Positions 34,032-41,966 of a stretch of 64,000 bases of DNA are shown here, piece by piece (within the stretch, counting starts at the first letter, position 1; each line of letters begins with the position of its first letter). A program made the position numbers and the translations under genes. Source of the DNA: Streptomyces liliiviolaceus (GTDB lineage: Bacteria; Actinomycetota; Actinomycetes; Streptomycetales; Streptomycetaceae). The notes below the pieces were generated by a model, which made no database searches, was not told the DNA's origin, and saw nothing but the letters and a program-made list of their open reading frames with translations. The stretch covers positions 1 to 64,000 of the forward strand of contig NZ_JAGPYQ010000002.1 in assembly GCF_018070025.1 (NCBI RefSeq), read 5' to 3'.

Positions 34032-35432
34032 TCACCGCGGGCCAGAGCCGCCCGCCAACACCTCCGGCCGGAGCACCGTCGCCAGGCGGTCCGCCGGGAG
34101 CAGGCCCTTCTCCAGGACCAGCTCCGCCACCCCCCGCCCCGTGGCGAGAGCCTCCCGCGCGATCTCCGTCGCGGCCGAGTACCCGATGTACGGATTGAGC
34201 GCGGTCACCAGCCCGATCGAGTTCTCGACGGCCGCCCGCAGCACCTCCGTGTTCGCCGTGATCCCCACGACGCACCGCTCCGCGAGCGTCAGACAGGCCG
34301 CCCGCAGATGCGTGATGCTCTCGGACAGCGAGTGCAGAATGATCGGCTCGAACGCGTTCAGCTGAAGCTGACCCGCCTCCGCCGCCATCGTGATGGTGAC
34401 GTCGTTGCCGATCACCTCGAAGGCGACCTGGTTGACCACCTCGGGAATCACCGGGTTCACCTTGCCGGGCATGATGCTGGAGCCGGCCTGCACGGGCGGC
34501 AGATTGATCTCGTTGAGCCCGGCCCGCGGCCCCGACGACAGCAGCCGCAGGTCGTTGCAGACCTTGGGCAGCTTCACCGCGATCCGCTTCAGCACCCCGG
34601 ACATCTGGACGAACGCCCCGCAGTCCTGCGTCGCCTCGACCAGATTCGCCGCCGTCACCAGCGGCAGCCCGGTGATGTCCGCGAGATGCCGGCGCGCCGC
34701 CTCCGCGTAACCGGCGGGCGCGTTGAGCCCGGTCCCGATCGCCGTCGCGCCCAGATTGATCTCGTGGACCAGTTCGACGGCCTCGGCGAGCCGGCTGCGG
34801 TCTTCGTCCAGCATCACCGCGTACGCCGAGAACTCCTGCCCGAGCGTCATCGGCACGGCGTCCTGGAGCTGCGTACGCCCCATCTTCAGCACATCGCGGA
34901 ACTCGACGGCCTTGCCCGCGAAGGCGTCCTGGAGGACGGACATCGCGTCCAGGAGCCCCCGCACCGCGAACACCGTGGCGACCTTGACCGCCGTCGGATA
35001 CACGTCGTTGGTCGACTGGCCGAGGTTGACGTGCTCGTTCGGGTGCAGGTACGCGTACTCGCCCTTGGCACGGCCGAGCAGTTCGAGCGCGCGGTTGGCG
35101 ACGACCTCGTTGGCGTTCATGTTCGTCGAGGTGCCGGCCCCGCCCTGGATGACGTCGACGACGAACTGGTCGTGCAGCTTCCCCTGCCGGATCTCCCGGC
35201 AGGCCCCGACGATCGCCGCCGCCTTCACGGGCTCCAGCAGGCCCAGTTCCTCGTTGGCGAGGGCGGCGGCCTCCTTGACCGCGGCGAGCGCCTCGATCAG
35301 GTGCGGGTACGCGGAGATCGGCGTGCCGGTGATGGGGAAGTTCTCCCTGGCACGCAGGGAGTGAACCCCCCAGTACGCCTCGGCGGGTACGTCACGGTCG
35401 CCGAGCAGGTCGTGCTCACTGCGGACGTTCAT
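34032..35432 (-). CDS. aspA: Aspartate ammonia-lyase (aspartase)
   Basis: 466-aa fumarase/aspartase-superfamily enzyme that splits L-aspartate into fumarate and ammonia. It begins with SEHDLLGDRDVPAEAYWGVH as aspartases do, and contains GAGTSTNMNANEVVANRALE, HVNLGQSTNDVYPT, TQLQDAVPMTLGQEF, and the signature GSSIMPGKVN at 317-326, whose Ser is the catalytic base. It is last in the regulator-permease-asparaginase-aspartase set, 50 bp after the asparaginase stop. Together they take asparagine to fumarate plus two ammonia. Confidence 0.96.
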   Translation of the reverse strand: MNVRSEHDLLGDRDVPAEAYWGVHSLRARENFPITGTPISAYPHLIEALAAVKEAAALANEELGLLEPVKAAAIVGACREIRQGKLHDQFVVDVIQGGAGTSTNMNANEVVANRALELLGRAKGEYAYLHPNEHVNLGQSTNDVYPTAVKVATVFAVRGLLDAMSVLQDAFAGKAVEFRDVLKMGRTQLQDAVPMTLGQEFSAYAVMLDEDRSRLAEAVELVHEINLGATAIGTGLNAPAGYAEAARRHLADITGLPLVTAANLVEATQDCGAFVQMSGVLKRIAVKLPKVCNDLRLLSSGPRAGLNEINLPPVQAGSSIMPGKVNPVIPEVVNQVAFEVIGNDVTITMAAEAGQLQLNAFEPIILHSLSESITHLRAACLTLAERCVVGITANTEVLRAAVENSIGLVTALNPYIGYSAATEIAREALATGRGVAELVLEKGLLPADRLATVLRPEVLAGGSGPR

Positions 35433-35482
35433 GTCGGTGCGTGTCTTCTTTCCAGGAGTCGAGGGCAGAGAGGGCGAGCGGG

Positions 35483-36541
35483 TCAGACGGGCCGGGCCGA
35501 CAGCGCCGCCGCCGGCGGCTCCGTCAGCGGGTCGAGCGCGCGGGTCGGCCGGATGTGGCCCACCACCGCGCCGCCCCCGAGGAGCGGCGCCCCGGCGAAC
35601 TCGGTGAGCGCGGCCGGGTCGACGCCGGCACGGGCGAGGGCCGCCGCGGTGACGGGTACGCGTGCGCGGTCGGCGCCGTCGGCGATCTTCACGGCGACGG
35701 TCCGGCCGTCCGGCAGCGCCGCGACCTGCACACCCTCGAAACCGTCCTTGGCGAGCAGCCCGGGCACGGCACGCATCAGCGCGGCGACGTCGCGGCCGGA
35801 GCCGGACGCCATCTCGGCGTGCTCGCGCATCGCGTCCGCCACCCGCGCCTCGGGCGTGCCGGGCGGGGCCGTCGTGATCCGGGCGGCGGCGCGGGCGAGG
35901 CCGTGCAGCGAGACGGCGAACAGCGGGGCGCCGCAGCCGTCGACGGTGACCTGGGCGACGGACTGCCCGGTGAGGTCCTCGACGATCTCCTCGATGGCCT
36001 GCTGGAGGGGGTGGGCCGGGTCGAGGTAGTCGTCGAGCGACCAGCCGTTGAGGCGTGCCGTGTAGAGCATGGCGGCGTGCTTGCCCGAGCAGTTCTGGGC
36101 GAGCCGGGACGGGAGCCGCTCCGCGCGGATCCAGTTCTCCCGGACGACCGGGTCGAAGGGCAGGTCGGGGACGTTGCGCAGGTCGTCCTCGGTGAGTCCG
36201 GCGAGTTCCAGGATGCGCCGGCTGCCGGCGAGGTGGCGTTCCTCGCCGGAGTGGCTGGCCGCGGCGAGCGAGAGCAGGTCGCCGTCGAGCGGCAGCCCGG
36301 CCCGTACCATCGCGACCGCCTGGACGGGCTTGAGCGCCGAGCGCGGGTAGAAGGCCGCCTCGATGTCGCCGATCTGCAGGTCCACGCTCCCGTCGGCGGC
36401 CAGCACGACGACCGAGCCGTAGTGGATGCCCTCGATGACACCGCCGCGGACGAGATGGGCGACGGGCGCGTGCAGCGGTTCTCTGACGGAGGGTGCCGCG
36501 CCGAGCGAACTCCCGCAGCCGGTGGCGGCGTCGGTGCTCAT
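35483..36541 (-). CDS. L-asparaginase, rhizobial (AnsA-II/ReAV) type
   Basis: 352-aa asparaginase of the family first known from Rhizobium, unrelated to E. coli enzymes. It has two likely catalytic Ser-Lys elements: Ser68-x-x-Lys71 (FYPRSALKPVQAVAM) and the conserved AASHSGEERHLAGSRRIL region (96-98). Also present are QNCSGKHAAMLYTARLNGWS and VDGCGAPLFAVSLHGLARA. It hydrolyses asparagine to aspartate, which the downstream aspartase consumes. The ATG at 36541 overlaps the permease stop by 4 bp; the open frame upstream of this ATG is only shadow of the permease gene. Confidence 0.93.
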   Translation of the reverse strand: MSTDAATGCGSSLGAAPSVREPLHAPVAHLVRGGVIEGIHYGSVVVLAADGSVDLQIGDIEAAFYPRSALKPVQAVAMVRAGLPLDGDLLSLAAASHSGEERHLAGSRRILELAGLTEDDLRNVPDLPFDPVVRENWIRAERLPSRLAQNCSGKHAAMLYTARLNGWSLDDYLDPAHPLQQAIEEIVEDLTGQSVAQVTVDGCGAPLFAVSLHGLARAAARITTAPPGTPEARVADAMREHAEMASGSGRDVAALMRAVPGLLAKDGFEGVQVAALPDGRTVAVKIADGADRARVPVTAAALARAGVDPAALTEFAGAPLLGGGAVVGHIRPTRALDPLTEPPAAALSARPV

Positions 36542-38007
36542 GCGTCCACCTGGCCGTTGCGCAGGGCGTTGACGCGGGCGCGTACGCCGTACCAGCCCGC
36601 CACCAGCGCCGCCACGATCAGCGGGAGGCACAGGACGGTGGTGCGGCCCGCTCCCCCGTCCGCGTACATGAGGACCAGGACGGAGGCGAGGAAGAAGAGG
36701 GTGACGAGTTCGGTCCAGGGTGAGCCCGGGAGCCGGTAGCCGGGGCGGTCCACCTCGCCCTCCTGCGCCTTCCGCCAGAACTGCAGATGACAGATCATGA
36801 TCATGCCCCAGGTGGCGAGGATGCCGAGCGCGGCGAAGTTGAGCACGATCTCGAAGGCGTCGGCGGGGACGACGAAGTTGAGCCCGACGCCGAGCACGCA
36901 GATACCGCTGGTCAGCAGGATTCCGCCGTACGGGACCTGGCTGCGGCTCATCACGGAGGTGAACCTGGGCGCGGAGCCGGCCATCGACATGGAGCGCAGG
37001 ATGCGGCCGGTCGAGTAGAGCCCGGAGTTGAGGCTGGACATGGCGGCGGTCATCACGACCAGGTTCATCACGCCGCCCGCTGCCGGGATGCCGATGTTGG
37101 ACAGCACGGTCACGAACGGGCTCTCCCCGGCGGTGTACTTGTTCCAGGGCAGCAGCATGGACAGCAGGAGCACCGAGCCGACGTAGAAGAGTCCGACGCG
37201 CCACATGATCGAGTTGATGGCCTTCGGGAGGATCTTCTCGGGGTTCTCCGTCTCGCCCGCCGCGACGCCGACCAGTTCGACGGAGGCGTACGCGAAGACG
37301 ACACCCTGGATGATCAGCAGCATCGGCAGCAGACCGCTCGGGAAGAGGCCGCCGTTGTCGGTGATGAGGGAGGGGCCGGGGGTGGCTCCGTCGACGGGGT
37401 GCTGGGTGACCAGGACGAAGATCCCGATGAGCATGAAGGCGACGAGCGCGCCGACCTTGACGATGGCGAACCAGAACTCCAGCTCGCCGAAGATCTTCAC
37501 CGAGATGAGGTTCACGGTGAGCACGACCGCGAGCGCGATCAGGGCGATCACCCACTGCGGAATGTCGGAGAACATGCCCCAGTAGTGGGTGTAGGTCGCG
37601 ACCGCGGTGATGTCGGCGACTCCGGTGGTCGCCCAGTTCAGGAAGTACATCCAGCCCGCGGTGTACGCGCCCTTCTCGCCCAGGAACTCCCGGGCGTACG
37701 ACACGAAGGCGCCGGAGGACGGCCGGTACAGGACGAGTTCGCCGAGGGCGCGGACGACCAGGAAGGCGAAGACCCCGCAGACGGCGTACGCGATGAAGAG
37801 GGACGGGCCCGCGTCGGCGAGCCGGCCGCCCGCGCCGAGGAAGAGGCCGGTGCCGATGGCCCCGCCGATGGCGATCATGTTGACGTGCCGGGACTTCAGG
37901 GACTTGCTGTACCCCGCGTCACCGGCGTCGACATGACCGCTCGCCCTCCTTTTCGGCTCCGCGGGCTGTGTCTGTTCTTCGTGCTCTTCGAGGGACTGCT
38001 CGCTCAC
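36538..38007 (-). CDS. APC-family amino-acid permease, probably L-asparagine (AnsP-like)
   Basis: 489-aa, 12-helix amino-acid/polyamine/organocation transporter of the AAT subgroup. Motifs are SLKSRHVNMIAIGGAIGTGL (TM1), FVSYAREFLGEKGAYTAGWM, ASVELVGVAAGETENPEKIL (TM6 region), and MSSLNSGLYSTGRILRSMS. The N-terminus is a charged Glu/Gln-rich tail. The start is GTG at 38007, overlapping the regulator stop (GTGA), and the end overlaps the asparaginase ATG. The operon context, more than the sequence, gives asparagine as substrate. Confidence 0.92.
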   Translation of the reverse strand: MSEQSLEEHEEQTQPAEPKRRASGHVDAGDAGYSKSLKSRHVNMIAIGGAIGTGLFLGAGGRLADAGPSLFIAYAVCGVFAFLVVRALGELVLYRPSSGAFVSYAREFLGEKGAYTAGWMYFLNWATTGVADITAVATYTHYWGMFSDIPQWVIALIALAVVLTVNLISVKIFGELEFWFAIVKVGALVAFMLIGIFVLVTQHPVDGATPGPSLITDNGGLFPSGLLPMLLIIQGVVFAYASVELVGVAAGETENPEKILPKAINSIMWRVGLFYVGSVLLLSMLLPWNKYTAGESPFVTVLSNIGIPAAGGVMNLVVMTAAMSSLNSGLYSTGRILRSMSMAGSAPRFTSVMSRSQVPYGGILLTSGICVLGVGLNFVVPADAFEIVLNFAALGILATWGMIMICHLQFWRKAQEGEVDRPGYRLPGSPWTELVTLFFLASVLVLMYADGGAGRTTVLCLPLIVAALVAGWYGVRARVNALRNGQVDA

Positions 38008-38750
38008 GCGTGTGTTCCGCCTTCTGTGGGGGTGCCCGCGGGGTCGGTGCGCTCGGGGCGCACGATCGCGGTGAGGGTCGTCTCGACGCGGTCGAGGTGG
38101 TGGGCCATGGCGTCGGTCGCGTCGGCCGCGCTGCCGTCGACGAGGGCCTCGACGATGGCGCGGTGTTCACGGTTGGACTGCTCGCGCCGGCCGCCGAGTT
38201 CGTTGAGGAACGCCGACTGCCGGGCCAATGCGTCCCGGATCTCCTCGATCACGCGGCGGAAGACCGGGTTCTGGGCGGCCTGCGCCACGGCGAGATGGAA
38301 GAGCGTGTCCATGGCGACCCACGCGGTGGTGTCCCGCTCGCGCTCCATCCGTTCGAGCAGATGGGCCAGGTGGTCGAGGTCCTCGGGGGTCCGGCGCACT
38401 GCCGCGTATCCGGCCACCGGGATCTCGACGTGCCGGCGGACCTCCATCAGGTCGCTGGCCGTGTAGTCGCCGAAGGTGGGGTCCTCGACGGGGCCCGTCG
38501 ACACGACGAACGTGCCCTTGCCGGTCCGTGACACGGTCAGCCCCATGGTCTGCAGGGCGCGCAGGGCCTCCCGCAGCACGGGCCTGCTGACCTCCAGCCG
38601 TCGGCACAGCTCCGCCTCGGAGGGCAGCTTGTCCCCCACGGCGTACTCGCCGCCCTCGATGGCACCACGAAGGTGCGCGAGTACGGCTTCCATGGCGCTG
38701 ATGCGCCGCGGCACGGAGCCACCAGCTGTCTGGCTGTCTGACAGGTTCAC
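38004..38750 (-). CDS. GntR-family regulator, FadR subfamily (FCD domain)
   Basis: 248 aa: winged helix at about 15-80 (VGDKLPSEAELCRRLEVSRP, then VLREALRALQTMGL) and an FCD ligand domain at about 95-235 with its metal and ligand His/Asp residues (FHLAVAQAAQNPVF; EHRAIVEALVDGSAADATDA). FCD regulators usually bind organic acids, so aspartate or a related acid is a reasonable effector. First gene of the asparagine operon, GTG start. A perfect CTGTCTGACAG palindrome lies on codons 3-6, suggesting that it represses its own transcription and hence the whole operon. Confidence 0.93.
   Translation of the reverse strand: MNLSDSQTAGGSVPRRISAMEAVLAHLRGAIEGGEYAVGDKLPSEAELCRRLEVSRPVLREALRALQTMGLTVSRTGKGTFVVSTGPVEDPTFGDYTASDLMEVRRHVEIPVAGYAAVRRTPEDLDHLAHLLERMERERDTTAWVAMDTLFHLAVAQAAQNPVFRRVIEEIRDALARQSAFLNELGGRREQSNREHRAIVEALVDGSAADATDAMAHHLDRVETTLTAIVRPERTDPAGTPTEGGTHA
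38734..38744. promoter_or_regulatory. FadR-type operator within the start of the asparagine operon
   Basis: Perfect odd-centred palindrome CTGTCTGACAG with the GTC-N-GAC core typical of FadR/FCD regulators. It overlaps codons 3-6 of the regulator gene. A partial second copy (CAGACAG on the minus strand) follows. Confidence 0.55.
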
Positions 38751-38836
38751 GGGGGTGATCCTGCGGTGCGCGTGAGGTGACTGTCAAGGTCGGCCGCCCG
38801 GCGGCCCGCCGCGGCCCGTTCGACCCCGCCCGGCGA

Positions 38837-39211
38837 CTACGCCCAGATCGCCTGGGCCACCGTGACCCCCACGAAAGCCGCCCCGAGCCCCGCGGTCACG
38901 CTCGCGATCGCGTTGAGAGCGGCTTGGGCGCGGGCGCCGCTCTCGGCCAGCCGCAGCGTTTCGTACGAGAACGTCGAGTACGTGGTGAGCGCCCCGCACA
39001 GGCCCGTACCGAGCAGCAGTTGCAGGTGGGAGGAGGCCGCTCCGGCCGTGGCCGCGCCGGTCAGGGTGCCCAGGACCAGGCAGCCGACGACGTTCACGGT
39101 GAAGGTGCCCCAGGGGAAGCCCGAGTCGTGCCGGGACTGCACCGCGCGGTCGGTGAGGTAGCGCAGGGGCGCGCCGACCGTGCCGCCGAGGATCACCAGT
39201 ACCCAGTTCAC
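38837..39211 (-). CDS. crcB: Fluoride channel CrcB (second of pair)
   Basis: 124-aa four-helix Fluc channel. Motifs are [28 protein letters not shown] (pore Asn), and [16 protein letters not shown] with the TFS Phe-box region. The GTG start overlaps the stop of the other crcB gene by 4 bp. Actinobacteria often have two adjacent crcB genes whose products insert in opposite orientations and form an antiparallel heterodimer, whereas single-gene species make dual-topology homodimers. It exports F- to protect enolase and pyrophosphatase. Confidence 0.94.
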   Translation of the reverse strand: MNWVLVILGGTVGAPLRYLTDRAVQSRHDSGFPWGTFTVNVVGCLVLGTLTGAATAGAASSHLQLLLGTGLCGALTTYSTFSYETLRLAESGARAQAALNAIASVTAGLGAAFVGVTVAQAIWA

Positions 39212-39696
39212 GACGCCTCCCGCCCCGTACCCCACCGGGCCGACACCCGGCGCGTCAGTGCCACGGCCGCCCACACGGCCGCGAGGGCGGCGAGGAGGGT
39301 GGCCGCGAGGTAGGCGAGGGCGGTCCGGGGGTGGCCCTCGTCGATCAGTCGCTGGATGTCCACGGCGTAGGTCGAGAAGGTCGTGAAGCCGCCCAGCACG
39401 CCGGTGCCGAAGAAGGGGCGTACCAGCGGGTGGGGCGCCCACACCTCGGTGATCAGGACCATGAAGACGCCGATCACGAAGCAGCCGGCGACATTGACCC
39501 AGAACGTGGTCCACGGGAAGCCGCCCGCCCGCGCGGGCCAGAGCAGCGCGGCCCCGTAGCGCGCCGACGCACCGGCCGCACCGCCGACCGCGACCACCGC
39601 CACGGCCGGCCCCTGGCCCCGCCACACCGGTGCGCGCCGGGCGGGCGCGGTGGTTTCCGCGGGTTCGTCCACCGTCTCCGGATGGGGGCTGGTCAT
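39208..39696 (-). CDS. crcB: Fluoride channel CrcB (first of pair, with extra N-terminal tail)
   Basis: 162 aa: about 30 extra N-terminal residues rich in Pro, Glu and Ala, then the Fluc channel with [29 protein letters not shown] and [22 protein letters not shown] precedes the ATG by 8 bases and is partly enclosed in a hairpin (39708-39732). It is coupled to the second crcB gene, as expected for obligate heterodimer halves. No sequence like the fluoride (crcB) riboswitch is seen upstream. Confidence 0.94.
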   Translation of the reverse strand: MTSPHPETVDEPAETTAPARRAPVWRGQGPAVAVVAVGGAAGASARYGAALLWPARAGGFPWTTFWVNVAGCFVIGVFMVLITEVWAPHPLVRPFFGTGVLGGFTTFSTYAVDIQRLIDEGHPRTALAYLAATLLAALAAVWAAVALTRRVSARWGTGREAS

Positions 39697-39707
39697 GGGC
39701 GGTGTCT

Positions 39708-39732
39708 CCTGATCTCGGGCAAGGAGATCAGG
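39708..39732 (-). promoter_or_regulatory. Hairpin overlapping the crcB ribosome-binding site
   Basis: Perfect 9-bp stem CCTGATCTC/GAGATCAGG with a 7-nt loop. On the crcB mRNA the 3' arm ends in AGG, the first half of the AGGAGA ribosome site, so the stem could limit initiation. Alternatively it is a DNA operator dyad. Confidence 0.5.
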
Positions 39733-39749
39733 CTAACCGCCGGGGCCGG

Positions 39750-40151
39750 TCAGGAGGCGGCCGACGCCTGCTCGGTGATGGCGTCGAAGCGGGCCGCCAT
39801 GGCCGCCTGGAGCGCCTGGGCCGCCGACAGGGGGCGGACCATGACGGTGAGGTCGTCGATCCGGCCGTCCTCGCCGAAGTGCAGGATGTCGCAGCCCTGG
39901 AGGGTGCGGTCCCCCACTCGCGCCTCGAAGACGAGGACGAGGTCGCGGCCGGCCGGGTCCGCGATCTCGCGGACGTAGTGGAAGTCCTCGAACACCTCGA
40001 TGACGGCGCCGAGGATCGCGGAGGTGATCGCCTTCCCGGCGTACGGCTTGAAGACCACCGGGCTGGTGAACACGACGTCCTCGGAGAGCAGGTCGACGAC
40101 GGCAGCGTGGTCGCCGTCCTCGACCGCCTTGCGGAAGGGGTGCGTCATCAT
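39750..40151 (-). CDS. SnoaL-like / NTF2-fold protein
   Basis: 133-aa protein with the cone-shaped SnoaL/NTF2 fold: FRKAVEDGDHAAVVDLLSED, VVFTSPVVFKPYAGKAITSA, and LQGCDILHFGEDGRIDDLTV. These proteins are isomerases, hydrolases or binding proteins for small hydrophobic ligands. The first ATG is used (a second follows three bases later), with GAGAGGTGG upstream. It is divergent from the acyl-CoA ligase gene across a palindrome, so the two may be co-regulated and act on one substrate. Confidence 0.88.
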   Translation of the reverse strand: MMTHPFRKAVEDGDHAAVVDLLSEDVVFTSPVVFKPYAGKAITSAILGAVIEVFEDFHYVREIADPAGRDLVLVFEARVGDRTLQGCDILHFGEDGRIDDLTVMVRPLSAAQALQAAMAARFDAITEQASAAS

Positions 40152-40182
40152 CCACCTCTCACTCTCTCTTGCTCACTGATAC

Positions 40183-40194
40183 TCAACATGTTGA
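40183..40194. promoter_or_regulatory. Palindrome TCAACATGTTGA between divergent genes
   Basis: Perfect 12-bp dyad in an AT-rich patch between the SnoaL-like gene (start 40151) and the acyl-CoA ligase (start 40346). The form suits a MarR- or TetR-family operator. No regulator gene is adjacent. Confidence 0.5.
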
Positions 40195-40345
40195 ATAGGT
40201 GTGTCGGACAGTACTCTTCGGGCGCGCCGGTCCGCAACGGGTCGACAGGGACACGCGACGGGTGGACTGGGAACGCGACGGGTCCATGGGGGTACGCGGG
40301 CGGTCCGGCGAGGTAGGAAGGAACCACCGAACCGGAGGTGCTGTC

Positions 40346-41857
40346 GTGTACTACCCGCTGACCGTCCGTGACTTCCTCGACCGCGCGGCCCATGTCTACC
40401 CGGACCGCGTCGCCGTCGTCGACGAACCGGAACAGCCGGGGCCCGGCCTCGGCGAGCTCACCTATCGGGAGCTGGCGAGGCTCGCCCGGGCGCAGGCGGC
40501 GAAACTGGACCGGTTGGACGTCCCGGTGGGCGGCCGGGTCGCGGTGATCTCACAGAACTCGGCGCGCCTGCTGACCTCGTTCTTCGGCGTCTCCGGCTGG
40601 GGGCGGGTCCTCGTACCGGTGAACTTCCGGCTCACCCGGTCGGAGATCGACTACATCGTCCGGCACTCCGGCGCCTCGGTCGTTTACGCGGACCCCTCCT
40701 GCGCGGAGGTGCTCGACTCCCTCGACGTCAAGCACAAGTTCGTCCTGGGCGACGATGACGATCTCTTCCTCGCCGACACCGAACCGCGGGCGTGGGCGGA
40801 GCCGGACGAGGGCGCGACGGCCAGCGTCAACTACACGTCCGGAACGACCGCCCGCCCCAAGGGAGTTCAGCTCACCCACCGCAATCTGTGGCTGAACGCG
40901 ACCGTGTTCGGGCTGCACACCACCATCAGCGACCGTGACGTCTATCTGCACACGCTCCCGATGTTCCACGCCAACGGCTGGGGCATGCCGTACGGCGTCA
41001 CGGGCGTCGGCGGCCGGCACATCGTGCTCCGGCAGATCGACGGGGCCGAGATCCTGCGCCGCGTCGAGCGGCACGGCGTCACCCTGATGTGCGCGGCGCC
41101 CGCCGTCCTGAACGCGGTGCTCGACGCCGCCGCCGACTGGGAGGGCGAGATCCCGGGCCGCGACCGGGTCCGTATCGTCTGCGCGGGCGCGCCGCCGCCG
41201 ACGCGCACCATCGAGCGCGTGGAGGTCGAGCTGGGCTGGGAGTTCATCCAGATCTACGGGCTCACCGAGACCTCGCCGCTCGTCACGGTCAACCGCGGTC
41301 GCGCGGAGTGGGACGACCTCGACCCCACCGAACGGGCCCGCAGGCTGGGGCGGGCGGGCGCGCCCGCTCTCGGCGTACGCGTCGACGTCGACGTGGACGG
41401 AGAGGTGCTGACCGCGTCCAACCACAACCTCGACGGCTACTGGGAGCAGCCCGAGGAGACGGCGAAGGCCCAGGAGGGCGGCTGGTTCCACACCGGGGAC
41501 GGCGGCTACCTCGACGACGAGGGGTACCTGGTCATCTCCGACCGCAAGAAGGACGTCATCATCTCCGGCGGCGAGAACGTCTCGTCGATCGAGGTGGAGG
41601 ACGTCATCACCTCGCATCCCGCGGTGCGCGAGGTGGCGGTGATCGGCATCCCGGACGCGAAGTGGGGCGAGCTGGTGACCGCGCTCGTGGTGACCGACGG
41701 ATCCGGTGTCACCGCCGAGGAGTTGATCGCCCACTGCCGGACGCGGCTCGCCGGTTTCAAGACGCCCAAGCGGGTCGACTTCGTGGAGTCGCTGCCGCGC
41801 ACGGCGACGGGGAAGCTGCAGAAGTTCAAGCTGCGGGAGCCGTTCTGGCGGGACTGA
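40346..41857 (+). CDS. Acyl-CoA synthetase (AMP-binding, ANL superfamily)
   Basis: 503 aa from the GTG at 40346, preceded by GGAGG 7 bases upstream. ANL motifs are VNYTSGTTARPKGVQLTH (P-loop), the long-chain-type IYGLTETSPLV, GWFHTGDGGYLDDEGYLV, SDRKKDVIISGGENVSSIEV and C-terminal Lys in ATGKLQKFKL. The enzyme makes acyl-adenylate, then acyl-CoA. The sequence most resembles medium or long-chain fatty acyl-CoA ligases; the substrate is not certain. A strong hairpin follows the stop codon, so it is probably monocistronic. Confidence 0.93.
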   Translation: MYYPLTVRDFLDRAAHVYPDRVAVVDEPEQPGPGLGELTYRELARLARAQAAKLDRLDVPVGGRVAVISQNSARLLTSFFGVSGWGRVLVPVNFRLTRSEIDYIVRHSGASVVYADPSCAEVLDSLDVKHKFVLGDDDDLFLADTEPRAWAEPDEGATASVNYTSGTTARPKGVQLTHRNLWLNATVFGLHTTISDRDVYLHTLPMFHANGWGMPYGVTGVGGRHIVLRQIDGAEILRRVERHGVTLMCAAPAVLNAVLDAAADWEGEIPGRDRVRIVCAGAPPPTRTIERVEVELGWEFIQIYGLTETSPLVTVNRGRAEWDDLDPTERARRLGRAGAPALGVRVDVDVDGEVLTASNHNLDGYWEQPEETAKAQEGGWFHTGDGGYLDDEGYLVISDRKKDVIISGGENVSSIEVEDVITSHPAVREVAVIGIPDAKWGELVTALVVTDGSGVTAEELIAHCRTRLAGFKTPKRVDFVESLPRTATGKLQKFKLREPFWRD

Positions 41858-41893
41858 CGGGGCCCTCCGGGAGGGAGAGCGGGCGGGGCCGAG

Positions 41894-41935
41894 GGGGGTG
41901 GGGCGGAAACGGACACCTGTCTCCACCCCACCCCC
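41894..41935. terminator. Bidirectional hairpin between acyl-CoA ligase and galactanase genes
   Basis: Perfect 10-bp stem GGGGGTGGGG/CCCCACCCCC with a 22-nt loop between two convergent genes. Confidence 0.65.
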
Positions 41936-41966
41936 GTTGCTCTCGCGCCAGGTCACGCTAGGGCGG

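Noticed and set aside
39697..39749. Fluoride riboswitch in front of crcB
   Set aside because: The GGNGAUGG...CGCC type consensus was looked for and not found; only a simple hairpin is present and the gap is too short for the full aptamer.
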